Shown here: positions 37,448 to 45,356 of the stretch, piece by piece
How positions within the stretch are numbered: position 1 is the stretch's first letter
Layout of the letters: the number at the start of each line of letters is the position of its first letter
The notes under the pieces: model-generated
The model's input: only the letters and a program-made list of their open reading frames with translations
Databases searched by the model: none
Told to the model about the DNA's origin: nothing
NCBI RefSeq assembly: GCF_000507185.2
Contig: NZ_AYTM02000002.1
Span: 2,650,001-2,714,000 of the forward strand
From: Pseudomonas syringae KCTC 12500
GTDB lineage: Bacteria; Pseudomonadota; Gammaproteobacteria; Pseudomonadales; Pseudomonadaceae
Length of the DNA stretch: 64,000 nucleotides
Direction of reading: 5' to 3'
Position numbers and translations under genes: made by a program

Positions 37448-40156
37448 TTACGCTTCTCCCAGCACTTTGATTTTTACAAATTCTGCAATCTGACTTTGCT
37501 GGAGCGGTATCTTCCCTGCGGCATCAGAAACGTACTGCATGACACTCCCATCCGCGCGGGTCACTTCGACCTTCATACCTGCAGCGGGCTCTCCAGTGCT
37601 CTGCTTGCGCACCACATAAGGATCCGCGAAGTCGGTCTTGGGCATCTCGTTATAGCTGTGCGACAGACTGGTCGGCCCGCTAAACGTCTTCTTCGCTCCC
37701 TTGACATCAATAGTCCCCGGCGCATGAATCTCGATGTTGCCGTCCTTGATGCGGATATAGCCGCCACCGCTGGTGAGCAGGATGCCTTCCTGTGCGGCGA
37801 TTTCTATTCCGGCAGCGGTCGAGGTGATCTTCATTCCCTGCTGCGCGGTCAATTCCATCGCATCACTCTGCGCCTGTAGCTCGATCTTGCCCTTGGCTGC
37901 AAACAGCTTCGCCCCGGCATTCTGGGCAAAGAGGCTGATGCTTTGCGCGACGCTGGCCAGCAGGGATTTGCCGCTGGCGATGCTGACGTCTTCGCCGGTG
38001 CTCAGGGTCAGGTGTTTGCCGCTGTGCAGGTGGGTGCTTTTCGGCGTGGCGGTGGCGATGTCGGCAGGGGAGGAGGCGATCAGCAGCGGTTGCTGGTAAC
38101 CCGGTGTCTTGCCGCGTCCACCGCTGCGGATCGCCCAGGCGGTGTCGCCGCCGTTGCGTTGTTGTTCACCGGGGCCTTGGCTCGGGCTGCCGTCGTCGCT
38201 GCCGTAAGTCACGTCGGCATCGCTGTTGAGCTGTGTCAGGCTGTCCAGGCCTTCCTGCATGGGCAGGGCATTGTGCTGTTGCGCGGTGTCGGACAGGGTC
38301 TTGACGCGTTGCTCGCTGTTTTTCAGTTGTTGCTGCGCTTCGCTGGCATCGATCTGTGCGCCCTGAGCACCGCTGCGTTTCCAGGTGCTGAGGTAAAGAC
38401 CTTGCTGGGCGCGCAGGGCACCGTAAGCATCGGTGCGCAGTTCAAACCCGGTACCACGTAGGCCGCCGCGGTTGTTGCCGCGCTGGTCGATCAAATAACC
38501 GAGGTTGAGTTGGGTGTGGCCATGGCTGCTGTGGATCTGGGTGCGGACCTGGCCGGTCGAGTCGTCCATCACCCACTGGTTGAAACCACCTCCGGCGACT
38601 TCCTTGCTCTTGTAACCGGCCATCAACCCGCTGGAGTGCCAGGCGGGTTTGTGGCCGCCGTAGACCTGGCCCATGACCAGAGGTCGGTCGATGTCGTTGT
38701 CCAGAAAAGTGATGACCACCTCTTCACCGGCACGGGGCACATGCACACTGCCCCAGTCCGGGCCGCTGCTCGGTTGCATCATGCGCAGCCAGCAGGAACC
38801 CAGTTCGCCCTCTTGGGAAAGTCGGTCCCAGTGGAAGCGTACGCATATCCGGTTCAGAGTGTCGGTAAACACCTCATGACCGTTGGGTGTGACCACCACG
38901 GCGGTCTGCGGGCCAGGATTATTCGGCTTGAAATGCTCGGCCGGGCTGCGGAACGGCACGCTGTGCAACTGGCCTTCGAAGCGATTGAGGAAGAAGCCGT
39001 GGCTGCCGACGCCCAAGGTGTCCGCTAGCTTGTTCACGACGCCAAGCCCTGAAGGCTCAGGGCGCACTGATCTGAACAGCGCCGCCATGCTCCCCGGCAC
39101 TTCGCGGCGTTCCTTGGCCAGCGGCAGGTTGCTCTCGGCGAAGATCTCGACTTCGATCAGCAGGAACTGACGCTCTTCGGCTGCCTTGCGTTCGTACAGC
39201 GGATGCTGGGTCAGCTCAAACCAGCGTCCGGCTTCCATTTGCCGCACGCCGCTTTGACCTTGCACGCGACGCGCTTGGGATTCGCGCTGTTCAATCTGTA
39301 CGCGGCTCAGCCACTCGCCGCGGTCCTGCTTCTGCCAGCCGTACTGGCCCTGATACTCGTAACGCTCCAGCGCCTGTGGCGCCGAAGCCGCCTGCAAAGC
39401 AGGCATCACGGTTTCCCGTGGCTGGCCGTGGGCCAGGTAATCGACACTGCGCCAATGCAGCTTGCCGCTGAGCAACTGCGAGCCACTGCTCCACTGGGTA
39501 ATGCCGTCCTGTTTCTCGGTGGCGTTCTGAGTGTGAAAGCGAATGCTCTGGGGTGCCAACGCGGGCAGGGTGTCGACGGTGTCAGTGAAGACGATGCAAT
39601 GCTTGTCCGCCGTGTGTTCGACGTACCAGAAAAGACCTTCCTGTTCGCACCAGCGCTGCACGAAGTTGGCATCACTTTCATTGAACTGGGTGACGTAGGA
39701 GAGCGGGGCGTATTCGCGACGCAGGTCCAGGCGATAATTGCCCTTGGCCTGTTCGTACAGTGAGAAAACGGCTTCAAGAATCGCCGGCAGATTCTTGTCC
39801 TGCCAGATACGGCAGTCGAGGCGGTACTCGAGCAGGCTGAACCAGGGCGCGAAGACCAGTTGCCAGTCATGCAGGCCGCCGTCATTGCCCAGATAGCGCA
39901 CGCTCTCGACCAGGCCATGACGCTGCGCGGGAGAACCGTCATCGCAGAGGATTGCCAGGCTGACGGGTTGGCCGATGAGTTTTTCAGGATCGTATTCGGT
40001 GTCCTGCACCACCACGTCGAGAGTGTAGCGGGGCACGCGGCCGATGCGCTCGACCCCATGCATGCGCAGCGCCTGGAGCTGATGCTCGCCCAGTGGCGTG
40101 GTGAGTTGCAGTAAACGTCCGCTCTGGCTGAGGGCGGTACCGAATGTCAGATCCAT
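37448..40156 (-). CDS. vgrG: VgrG2, T6SS spike protein carrying the lipase effector
   Basis: 902 residues with the same gp27/gp5/DUF2345/beta-helix order as VgrG1 and nearly the same sequence up to about residue 773. The C-terminal ~130 residues are different: after GTIDVKGAKKTFSGP the tail reads DPYVVRKQSTGEPAAGMKVE and VTRADGSVMQYVSDAAGKIP, a transthyretin-like module. In other T6SS this module docks a phospholipase, and here a Tle4-like lipase follows at once. Preceded by lipoprotein B with a 47-base gap. GGAGTTACACC ribosome site precedes the ATG. Confidence 0.95.
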   Translation of the reverse strand: MDLTFGTALSQSGRLLQLTTPLGEHQLQALRMHGVERIGRVPRYTLDVVVQDTEYDPEKLIGQPVSLAILCDDGSPAQRHGLVESVRYLGNDGGLHDWQLVFAPWFSLLEYRLDCRIWQDKNLPAILEAVFSLYEQAKGNYRLDLRREYAPLSYVTQFNESDANFVQRWCEQEGLFWYVEHTADKHCIVFTDTVDTLPALAPQSIRFHTQNATEKQDGITQWSSGSQLLSGKLHWRSVDYLAHGQPRETVMPALQAASAPQALERYEYQGQYGWQKQDRGEWLSRVQIEQRESQARRVQGQSGVRQMEAGRWFELTQHPLYERKAAEERQFLLIEVEIFAESNLPLAKERREVPGSMAALFRSVRPEPSGLGVVNKLADTLGVGSHGFFLNRFEGQLHSVPFRSPAEHFKPNNPGPQTAVVVTPNGHEVFTDTLNRICVRFHWDRLSQEGELGSCWLRMMQPSSGPDWGSVHVPRAGEEVVITFLDNDIDRPLVMGQVYGGHKPAWHSSGLMAGYKSKEVAGGGFNQWVMDDSTGQVRTQIHSSHGHTQLNLGYLIDQRGNNRGGLRGTGFELRTDAYGALRAQQGLYLSTWKRSGAQGAQIDASEAQQQLKNSEQRVKTLSDTAQQHNALPMQEGLDSLTQLNSDADVTYGSDDGSPSQGPGEQQRNGGDTAWAIRSGGRGKTPGYQQPLLIASSPADIATATPKSTHLHSGKHLTLSTGEDVSIASGKSLLASVAQSISLFAQNAGAKLFAAKGKIELQAQSDAMELTAQQGMKITSTAAGIEIAAQEGILLTSGGGYIRIKDGNIEIHAPGTIDVKGAKKTFSGPTSLSHSYNEMPKTDFADPYVVRKQSTGEPAAGMKVEVTRADGSVMQYVSDAAGKIPLQQSQIAEFVKIKVLGEA
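37836..40156 (-). repeat. 2.3-kb direct repeat, copy in vgrG2
   Basis: Partner of 31951-34271; see that entry for extent. About 13 residue differences were counted by eye between the two encoded 773-residue segments. Confidence 0.88.
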
Positions 40157-40203
40157 GGTGTAACTCCTTTACCGCTTGAATCGGTTTGCGACGTATCTTT
40201 GGT

Positions 40204-41070
40204 TTAACCCGCTTCTACGGGAGGTTTGGCATCTTTATAGTTTTCATCGATCGTTATGCCCATTTTTTTCAGTTGCGCCTCTGTCTTCTGCCGCTCTTTA
40301 CCCATTCGGGTTAATTCGGCAGGCAGAAGTTCTCTCCAGCGTGCGTGATCTTCGGCTCTCACGAATTCAGCGTAGAACTGACTTTCTGATTTGAACGTCC
40401 ATGTAAACAAGTAAGATCCACGGTTCTGCGGGTCGTCTTTGCTGTTCTCGCGCTGTACCATCAGATCAAGATACTCGTGACCGCTGTAGAACATCCACGT
40501 ATTGATCATAGGCAATGAGACCCATACCTGCTTCGTAAGCTTGAGATTCGGGTCCATCCAGGGGCCTGTACCAACATTTTTACCTAGCACTTCATTTAAA
40601 TTGGTAAATTTGCCTGCTTCTGTACCGGGTATTCTCGCTTCATTAGGGAAAATGTAACGCTGCCATCCCGCAGCGTTTAGATTCTGTACTTGTTGATAAA
40701 AGTACGCCATTGCGTCTTCGTGTTTCGCATTGGTTGACACTCCTGCTACATACACGTCTATATCTGTAATAAGCCCCAGGGGATTGGTGACGATAGTGGT
40801 TGAACTAACGTTCTCAATCGCTAATATGCTGGATACTGAGCGTATCTTGATAGTGATCAGTTCAGAGGATTTGGATGGCACCATAAATTGGTAGAGGCAC
40901 ATCGTATCATCGCAGTCTTTTCGCAGCTTTACAGATGTTGAAGCCAGGACAGTATCAATTGACACTCCAAGAGAAAGTTCGACCTCACGATTTTTTGTAT
41001 TCATATCCGAAGCCTCACAACCGGTCAGCAGTATGAAAACCGCTATCATATATTTAAGTGTTGCGTTCAT
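40204..41070 (-). CDS. T6SS-associated lipoprotein, copy B (candidate immunity protein)
   Basis: 288 residues with lipobox ILLTGC (Cys18), same length as copy A at 29661 and homologous throughout: YFYQQ, YIFPNEARIPGTEA, TGPWMDP, QREN, GSYLFTWTF, LLPAEL, ITIDENY. Sequence divergence from copy A is much greater than between the two VgrGs, so the pairs have diversified or were acquired independently. It overlaps the preceding unknown (41054) by 17 bases. Role as immunity or periplasmic partner is inferred. Confidence 0.75.
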   Translation of the reverse strand: MNATLKYMIAVFILLTGCEASDMNTKNREVELSLGVSIDTVLASTSVKLRKDCDDTMCLYQFMVPSKSSELITIKIRSVSSILAIENVSSTTIVTNPLGLITDIDVYVAGVSTNAKHEDAMAYFYQQVQNLNAAGWQRYIFPNEARIPGTEAGKFTNLNEVLGKNVGTGPWMDPNLKLTKQVWVSLPMINTWMFYSGHEYLDLMVQRENSKDDPQNRGSYLFTWTFKSESQFYAEFVRAEDHARWRELLPAELTRMGKERQKTEAQLKKMGITIDENYKDAKPPVEAG

Positions 41071-42046
41071 TCCACGTCCCTATCGTCATAATTGCCTTTT
41101 CCATCTCAACATTTTTTCTCTGCATTCTCCGATGATACGTAGAGGCAATTGTTGTAATAAAGATCATTCTGTCCTCGGCGTCGTACAGCTTGCCATCGGT
41201 CATGATGACATCCTGCTCTGGGTCGCCTGTCTCGCATTCAACATTCAGGGACGCCAGTCGGCGCGGAACACCCATCTGCCCCTCGACCAGCGCTTGCATA
41301 GACAACAGTGCCCTGAAGCCTTTATCCTCGTATATCAACGGTTGCAGTATCATCAGTTGTTCATGTTTGGCAATTGCCAAGAGGGACTGAAATTTATATT
41401 TTTCACGCAGTGTGCCTGCCGGCTCCTTCTCAATGGCCGATATCAACTTGAAGCCGCTTTCCAGATAATCAGTCACCTTCAGGTTGTTTATCCTTGGCAG
41501 CGCATCATCAATCCATGGCAGTTGCGCAAAGCTTTGCTTGAATCGTGGGTCATACGTACTGAAGTCCCGAGTTTTTATGCACTCATCGAACTGCTGTGGG
41601 TAATTAATATAAAACCAGTGCCAGACGAAGATGTCCTGGAATAGCCAAAAGTTTCCCTTGCCCAAAAATATCTTGGTAATCTCCAAGGGCGGTACGGCGG
41701 GCGGCAAATAGCGCATCTTTGTGTTGCCGGAGTAATCCAGTGCACACATGACCTGTTTGCTTGCAAACGCCGCTAGCCCTGTCCAGTAAAACCGTCCTTT
41801 TTGTTCGGGCTGGCCGTTGTGCTCTTGCTCCAGGTAAACACGTGCGTAATTGCCTGCGATCCGCGCAGCCCGCGTACTGAAGTCCTTGAGCAGTTCATAC
41901 CTGGCCGGTTGCTTGTATTCGGCGCGGGTTTTCACACACAAGCGCCTGACAGCCACTTGCTGGCCAAGTGTCCACATTTCGACACAACCCGGATTCAGAT
42001 CATTGATCGAGCAGGATTTTGGATTGAAATCGAAATTCTCCTTCAT
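41054..42046 (-). CDS. Conserved T6SS cargo-region protein, copy B (possible DUF2515 type)
   Basis: 330 residues, homologue of copy A at 30520 with the same SINDLNPGC, FYWTGLAAFASKQVMCALDYS, GNFWLFQDIFVWHWFYIN and HEQLMILQPLIYE blocks. No signal peptide, no known catalytic motif. The start overlaps the upstream gene stop as ATGA. It is downstream of PAAR and the thiolase-like gene, so in this locus the PAAR tip rather than a VgrG is the preceding spike component. Could be effector, adaptor or chaperone. Confidence 0.7.
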   Translation of the reverse strand: MKENFDFNPKSCSINDLNPGCVEMWTLGQQVAVRRLCVKTRAEYKQPARYELLKDFSTRAARIAGNYARVYLEQEHNGQPEQKGRFYWTGLAAFASKQVMCALDYSGNTKMRYLPPAVPPLEITKIFLGKGNFWLFQDIFVWHWFYINYPQQFDECIKTRDFSTYDPRFKQSFAQLPWIDDALPRINNLKVTDYLESGFKLISAIEKEPAGTLREKYKFQSLLAIAKHEQLMILQPLIYEDKGFRALLSMQALVEGQMGVPRRLASLNVECETGDPEQDVIMTDGKLYDAEDRMIFITTIASTYHRRMQRKNVEMEKAIMTIGTWNERNT

Positions 42047-43200
42047 GAGTCTTTGCTCTGTCCGTCGTGTTCAAGCCCGCGGTGTTCGGCTACCTCATCG
42101 CCAGCTTGCGCTATCGTCTTGCCGGTACTCAGCAACCAGGCTTGAGTCTGAGTGGAGGCGTGTCTGTCAAATATCAGCACCGATCCCTGCCTTGCCTTGC
42201 CTGCGTGAAAAGCAAGTGCCAGCGACGTCAGTTGAGTCGCGCTCCTTCCTCGCTCGCCTGCCAGTAATGCCTGCCCGGCGACATGCTCCGCTACCACCAG
42301 GTTCGGCAGTTGGGTACTTGCGTAATGAGAGAGCTGCTCAAGACGTCTGTCATGAAGATGACCGTCGATGACGAGTCCCTGGATGTCGTTCGGTTGAATA
42401 CCCCTCTGCTCGCAAAGGGCCTCTGCCAGCTGTTGCAGATCGACGCTGCTTTGCCTTGGCTGCGATGCACGCGGAGAGTGTTCGCGGGTCATGGCTGGAT
42501 AGAGTTGCCAGGTATTTTCCTCGTCGGGGTTGGCATGGTCTACGCGCTGCAAGTGCACGATCGAGATGCTTTCACCGACCATGGCGCCGTTGGACAGAGC
42601 GCCAGCCCGGTCTTTTGTCGCCCAGGTGTCTATGCTGACGCACAGCAGGCTAGACGCTTCGGTATCGTTTTGAAGCGCCCAAGGCAACCATTCATCAAAG
42701 TTCAGCGAAGGGGTGTCGAAACCCTCGCCGGGCAGGTAATCAAACGGCCAGATCGGCAACGCATGGTTCTCCCATGCTGATGGGGCGATGCCCGACGGCG
42801 CAAACAATACTACCTTCGTGTTTTCCCAATCGACGCTGGCTGCGAAATCAGCCCATTGTGCGAGCATGGCCTCAAGCAGTTGAAGCGTACGTGGCAACGT
42901 ATCGATTTCCGGTTTGTGCTGGGGCAGACGAATGCGGCGCAGGTTATAACGGTGGCCCGATGGACTGACCAGCCTGGGGTCGTGTTCAAAATCGCCGTTA
43001 ACGGCTCCAAGCCATGCGCCTGAAGCCGCTTGAGCAGGTTCGAGATTCGGCAGCCACAGCCAGGCGTTGTCTATTTTGACGCGTGTGAGGTCATAGTCTG
43101 CCGGCGGACGTGCCGGAGTTGCCTGACGTTGTTCCTGTTCGCGTCGCTCACCAATGACATCCCATAAAGAGCGATGACCTTGGCCGTAGGGCTTCAACAT
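42043..43200 (-). CDS. PAAR-associated protein, possibly a degenerate thiolase-fold protein
   Basis: 385 residues, no signal peptide. The order of segments (SSLLCVSIDTWATK, GAMVGESISIVHLQR, DIQGLVIDGHLHD, VVAEHVAGQALLAGE, SVLIFDRHAS) resembles the C-terminal half of beta-ketoacyl synthases/thiolases without the active-site Cys-His-His/Asn residues. Thiolase-like proteins are known companions of PAAR/VgrG and effectors in other pseudomonad T6SS clusters (for example near vgrG1b of P. aeruginosa), probably as loading factors. The start at 43200 has AAGGAC nine bases upstream; the longer frame uses a GTG inside the PAAR gene. Assignment is tentative. Confidence 0.65.
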   Translation of the reverse strand: MLKPYGQGHRSLWDVIGERREQEQRQATPARPPADYDLTRVKIDNAWLWLPNLEPAQAASGAWLGAVNGDFEHDPRLVSPSGHRYNLRRIRLPQHKPEIDTLPRTLQLLEAMLAQWADFAASVDWENTKVVLFAPSGIAPSAWENHALPIWPFDYLPGEGFDTPSLNFDEWLPWALQNDTEASSLLCVSIDTWATKDRAGALSNGAMVGESISIVHLQRVDHANPDEENTWQLYPAMTREHSPRASQPRQSSVDLQQLAEALCEQRGIQPNDIQGLVIDGHLHDRRLEQLSHYASTQLPNLVVAEHVAGQALLAGERGRSATQLTSLALAFHAGKARQGSVLIFDRHASTQTQAWLLSTGKTIAQAGDEVAEHRGLEHDGQSKDS

Positions 43201-43210
43201 GCTGTCGTCC

Positions 43211-43465
43211 TTAAAATATGCCACAGTCACTGTTGGTGGCGATCAGACTGGAGCCACACGCAGTCTTGTCGCCATGGCGGGCAACCGGCCGGCCATCTAC
43301 CAACGTTGACGTGTCACCTGTCGCGATTGCACAGACCCCATGCGGGCACATGACTTTATCGCCGACTCTGGCCACCAGTCGACCGTTGACCAGAGTGGTC
43401 GGAGATCCTTCGACAACAACCCCGGCCTTGTCGGTCGGGTCGTTCAGCAAAATGATCGGACGCAT
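43211..43465 (-). CDS. PAAR-domain T6SS spike-tip protein
   Basis: 84 residues: a short PAAR repeat protein with MRPIILLNDPTDKAG, then paired Pro/Ala-Ala-Arg-like blocks NGRLVARVGDKVMCPHG and DGRPVARHGDKTACG. The His and Cys residues in CPHG, RHGDKTACG should bind the zinc at the cone tip. It caps a VgrG trimer. No effector domain is fused, so cargo must bind separately. The start at 43465 is preferred over 43492. Followed after 10 bases by the thiolase-like gene. Confidence 0.92.
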   Translation of the reverse strand: MRPIILLNDPTDKAGVVVEGSPTTLVNGRLVARVGDKVMCPHGVCAIATGDTSTLVDGRPVARHGDKTACGSSLIATNSDCGIF

Positions 43466-43498
43466 GTTGAAACTCCTTTTGGTGGCTATCACAGCCTT

Positions 43499-44587
43499 TT
43501 AGTCGCGCTGTTGCAGGGTGCCCAGAACATCGCGGATTCCATCGACGACGCTACCATCCTTGATCACATCGCTCAGCCAGCTTTCCAGCGGCATATTTCC
43601 CCATTTGATTGCGCGCTCTACCAGGTAGGGCACCGGGCTGTGGGGTTCTGTCTGTTTGAAGAATTGTGCGACGCCTTGCAACAAGGCAAACGCTTCGTCA
43701 CGGGTCAGTGGCACGGTGCGCATAGGGGCGTTGGCTGCAGGAATGTCGTCGCGTGCCGCTGGTCGTTCTTTGAAGGGCTCGTCTGCAACGTCTTCTTTTG
43801 ACTGGCTTGCCGGTGTCACGAGTTCGACACCGCGCTCCTTGAGCAGTCGCTCAACAAGCTGTCGAGCGTGAGTGAGTACATCGTTGAGGGCAAGAAAACT
43901 GGGTATATCGCGTTCGAAGACGCTATCGATGGTTGATTGCAGCTGTTTGCATGCAACCAGGCATTCACTCATTTCCGCGTATTTGCGGTTCAGGTGATCT
44001 GTGTCGGTGAGTACTACCGAGCGCTGGAACAATTCAGCGTTGATCTTGCCTTCTTCGAGAGCCTGGTTCATTGCCGACGAGTTCTGTCGAGCCAGGTTTT
44101 CAACTTGTCGAGATTCATCATATTTGAACAGGCTGTAGCCCTGTCCCTGGGTAATCGGTAACGTACGGACCACTTCGGCCAAGGTTGTATTCAACCACCC
44201 CAAGCGAGCAGAACGCTCTTCGGTGCCGTCTTCCAGAGAAGGGAACAGGGTGTCCCAGAAATCTTCCAGCATGGCTTGAGCCACTGCCAGCGCGAAACGG
44301 ATACCGCGGAAATGATATTTGTGCGCCAGACCTTCACCTAGCCATGCGACCAGCATCAAGTCTTTGCTTTGTTCTGCAATCCCGGCGCTGGCCAGTTGCA
44401 CAACCTGTTCCCAGTCGGCCTGTTTCAGATCGGTTTGCCAGTCGCCCTGAGTCAGATAGTCGACATCGGCGCGGCGTGCCTCCTTGATCTGATCGAACAG
44501 GCTGGAAAAACTCAGGTCTTCGCCCGCGCCACCCTGAATGGGAGTACGCAATGTGGCCAGCGAAAGGTCTTCGAGGATGTCAGACAT
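43499..44587 (-). CDS. tssA: TssA, T6SS baseplate/sheath cap component
   Basis: 362 residues with an N-terminal ImpA domain (about 1-130: AGEDLSFSSLFDQIKEARRAD, W..D...LFPSLEDGTEERSARLGWLN) and a C-terminal helical region (about 290-362) containing LTRDEAFALLQGVAQFFKQTEPHSP and a conserved IKWGNMPLESWLSDVI. TssA primes sheath polymerisation at the baseplate. It lies 33 bases upstream of the PAAR gene and 104 bases after hcp, with a hairpin between. Start placed at MSDILED (44587); an ATG 18 bases earlier is possible and neither has a strong ribosome site. Confidence 0.92.
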   Translation of the reverse strand: MSDILEDLSLATLRTPIQGGAGEDLSFSSLFDQIKEARRADVDYLTQGDWQTDLKQADWEQVVQLASAGIAEQSKDLMLVAWLGEGLAHKYHFRGIRFALAVAQAMLEDFWDTLFPSLEDGTEERSARLGWLNTTLAEVVRTLPITQGQGYSLFKYDESRQVENLARQNSSAMNQALEEGKINAELFQRSVVLTDTDHLNRKYAEMSECLVACKQLQSTIDSVFERDIPSFLALNDVLTHARQLVERLLKERGVELVTPASQSKEDVADEPFKERPAARDDIPAANAPMRTVPLTRDEAFALLQGVAQFFKQTEPHSPVPYLVERAIKWGNMPLESWLSDVIKDGSVVDGIRDVLGTLQQRD

Positions 44588-44624
44588 GGACGGCTCTGCA
44601 TTCAAAGGTGAAAAGAGAAGGCCA

Positions 44625-44644
44625 CCGCGCCCTTGCAGGCGCGG
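44625..44644 (-). terminator. Hairpin between hcp and tssA, likely partial terminator
   Basis: CCGCGCC (44625-44631) and GGCGCGG (44638-44644) form a 7-bp GC stem with a 6-base loop; on the minus strand it is followed by TGGCCTTCTCTTTTC, pyrimidine-rich. Located 48 bases past the hcp stop. It would keep hcp transcript abundant relative to tssA and cargo genes. Confidence 0.6.
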
Positions 44645-44691
44645 GACCCTCGATTGAGCGGCCGAACAACTTCAGTCGCCCGAGGCCCTAC

Positions 44692-45210
44692 TCAGGAGTA
44701 GACCTTGTTCAGCGAGCGGTCCCAGCCGCCTGCAACTTTACCGCCGCCTGCACCATCGGAACGCTTCTGCTGGGTGTAGGCGATCTTGATGCGGGAGAAG
44801 TTGAACTTGATCTCTTCCAATGGCAGATCGCTCTCCGCCTTGGTTTCGCCAGCCACAGGCATGTTGCCCAGGAAGGTGACAGAAGAGATGACCACTTCTT
44901 CCAGCGTGATGGTCATGTAGGTCAGCTTGTCGCCGCCGGCACGGTTGAGGTTGAGGACAACTTCCTTGATGTGCTGGCCTTTGCAGCATGACTCGAAGGC
45001 TTTGGGAGAAGCCTTGTCGACATACTTGATAACCGTGAAGTCGCTCAGGTTAACGCGTTCGGAAGAAGCGCCTCCAGACGAACTGGCAGTCGCCGAAGTC
45101 GCCTGTGTAGCGCCGTGCGTGTAGCTCAGGATTTCGATCCAGTCCTTGAACTTGTCGTCCAGACTTTCACCCGGGATGCCGTCAATTTTGAGGAATGCGT
45201 CAAATGCCAT
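44692..45210 (-). CDS. hcp: Hcp, T6SS tube protein
   Basis: 172 residues of the Hcp1 type: MAFDAFLKIDGIPGESLDDK, W(I)EILSYTHG, a central GGASSERVNLSDFTVIKYVDKAS region, and the C-terminal FNFSRIKIAYTQQKRSDG. Forms stacked hexameric rings of the secreted tube. It has a 146-base leader separating it from the IcmF-OmpA gene, so it may have its own promoter, and a hairpin follows it. Strong AAGGAG lies before the ATG at 45210. Confidence 0.96.
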   Translation of the reverse strand: MAFDAFLKIDGIPGESLDDKFKDWIEILSYTHGATQATSATASSSGGASSERVNLSDFTVIKYVDKASPKAFESCCKGQHIKEVVLNLNRAGGDKLTYMTITLEEVVISSVTFLGNMPVAGETKAESDLPLEEIKFNFSRIKIAYTQQKRSDGAGGGKVAGGWDRSLNKVYS

Positions 45211-45356
45211 TTTTCATTTCTCCTTAAAAGGGCTTTCATTGATCCACAAGTTGGATCGCCCTGTGTTTGACCCTGCCACGTAATGGCTGGGCCGTTCTAA
45301 AGCCATGCATGCCGAAGCAGGCACACACATGGCGATCGTTTTACCTCGGGGGCGGC

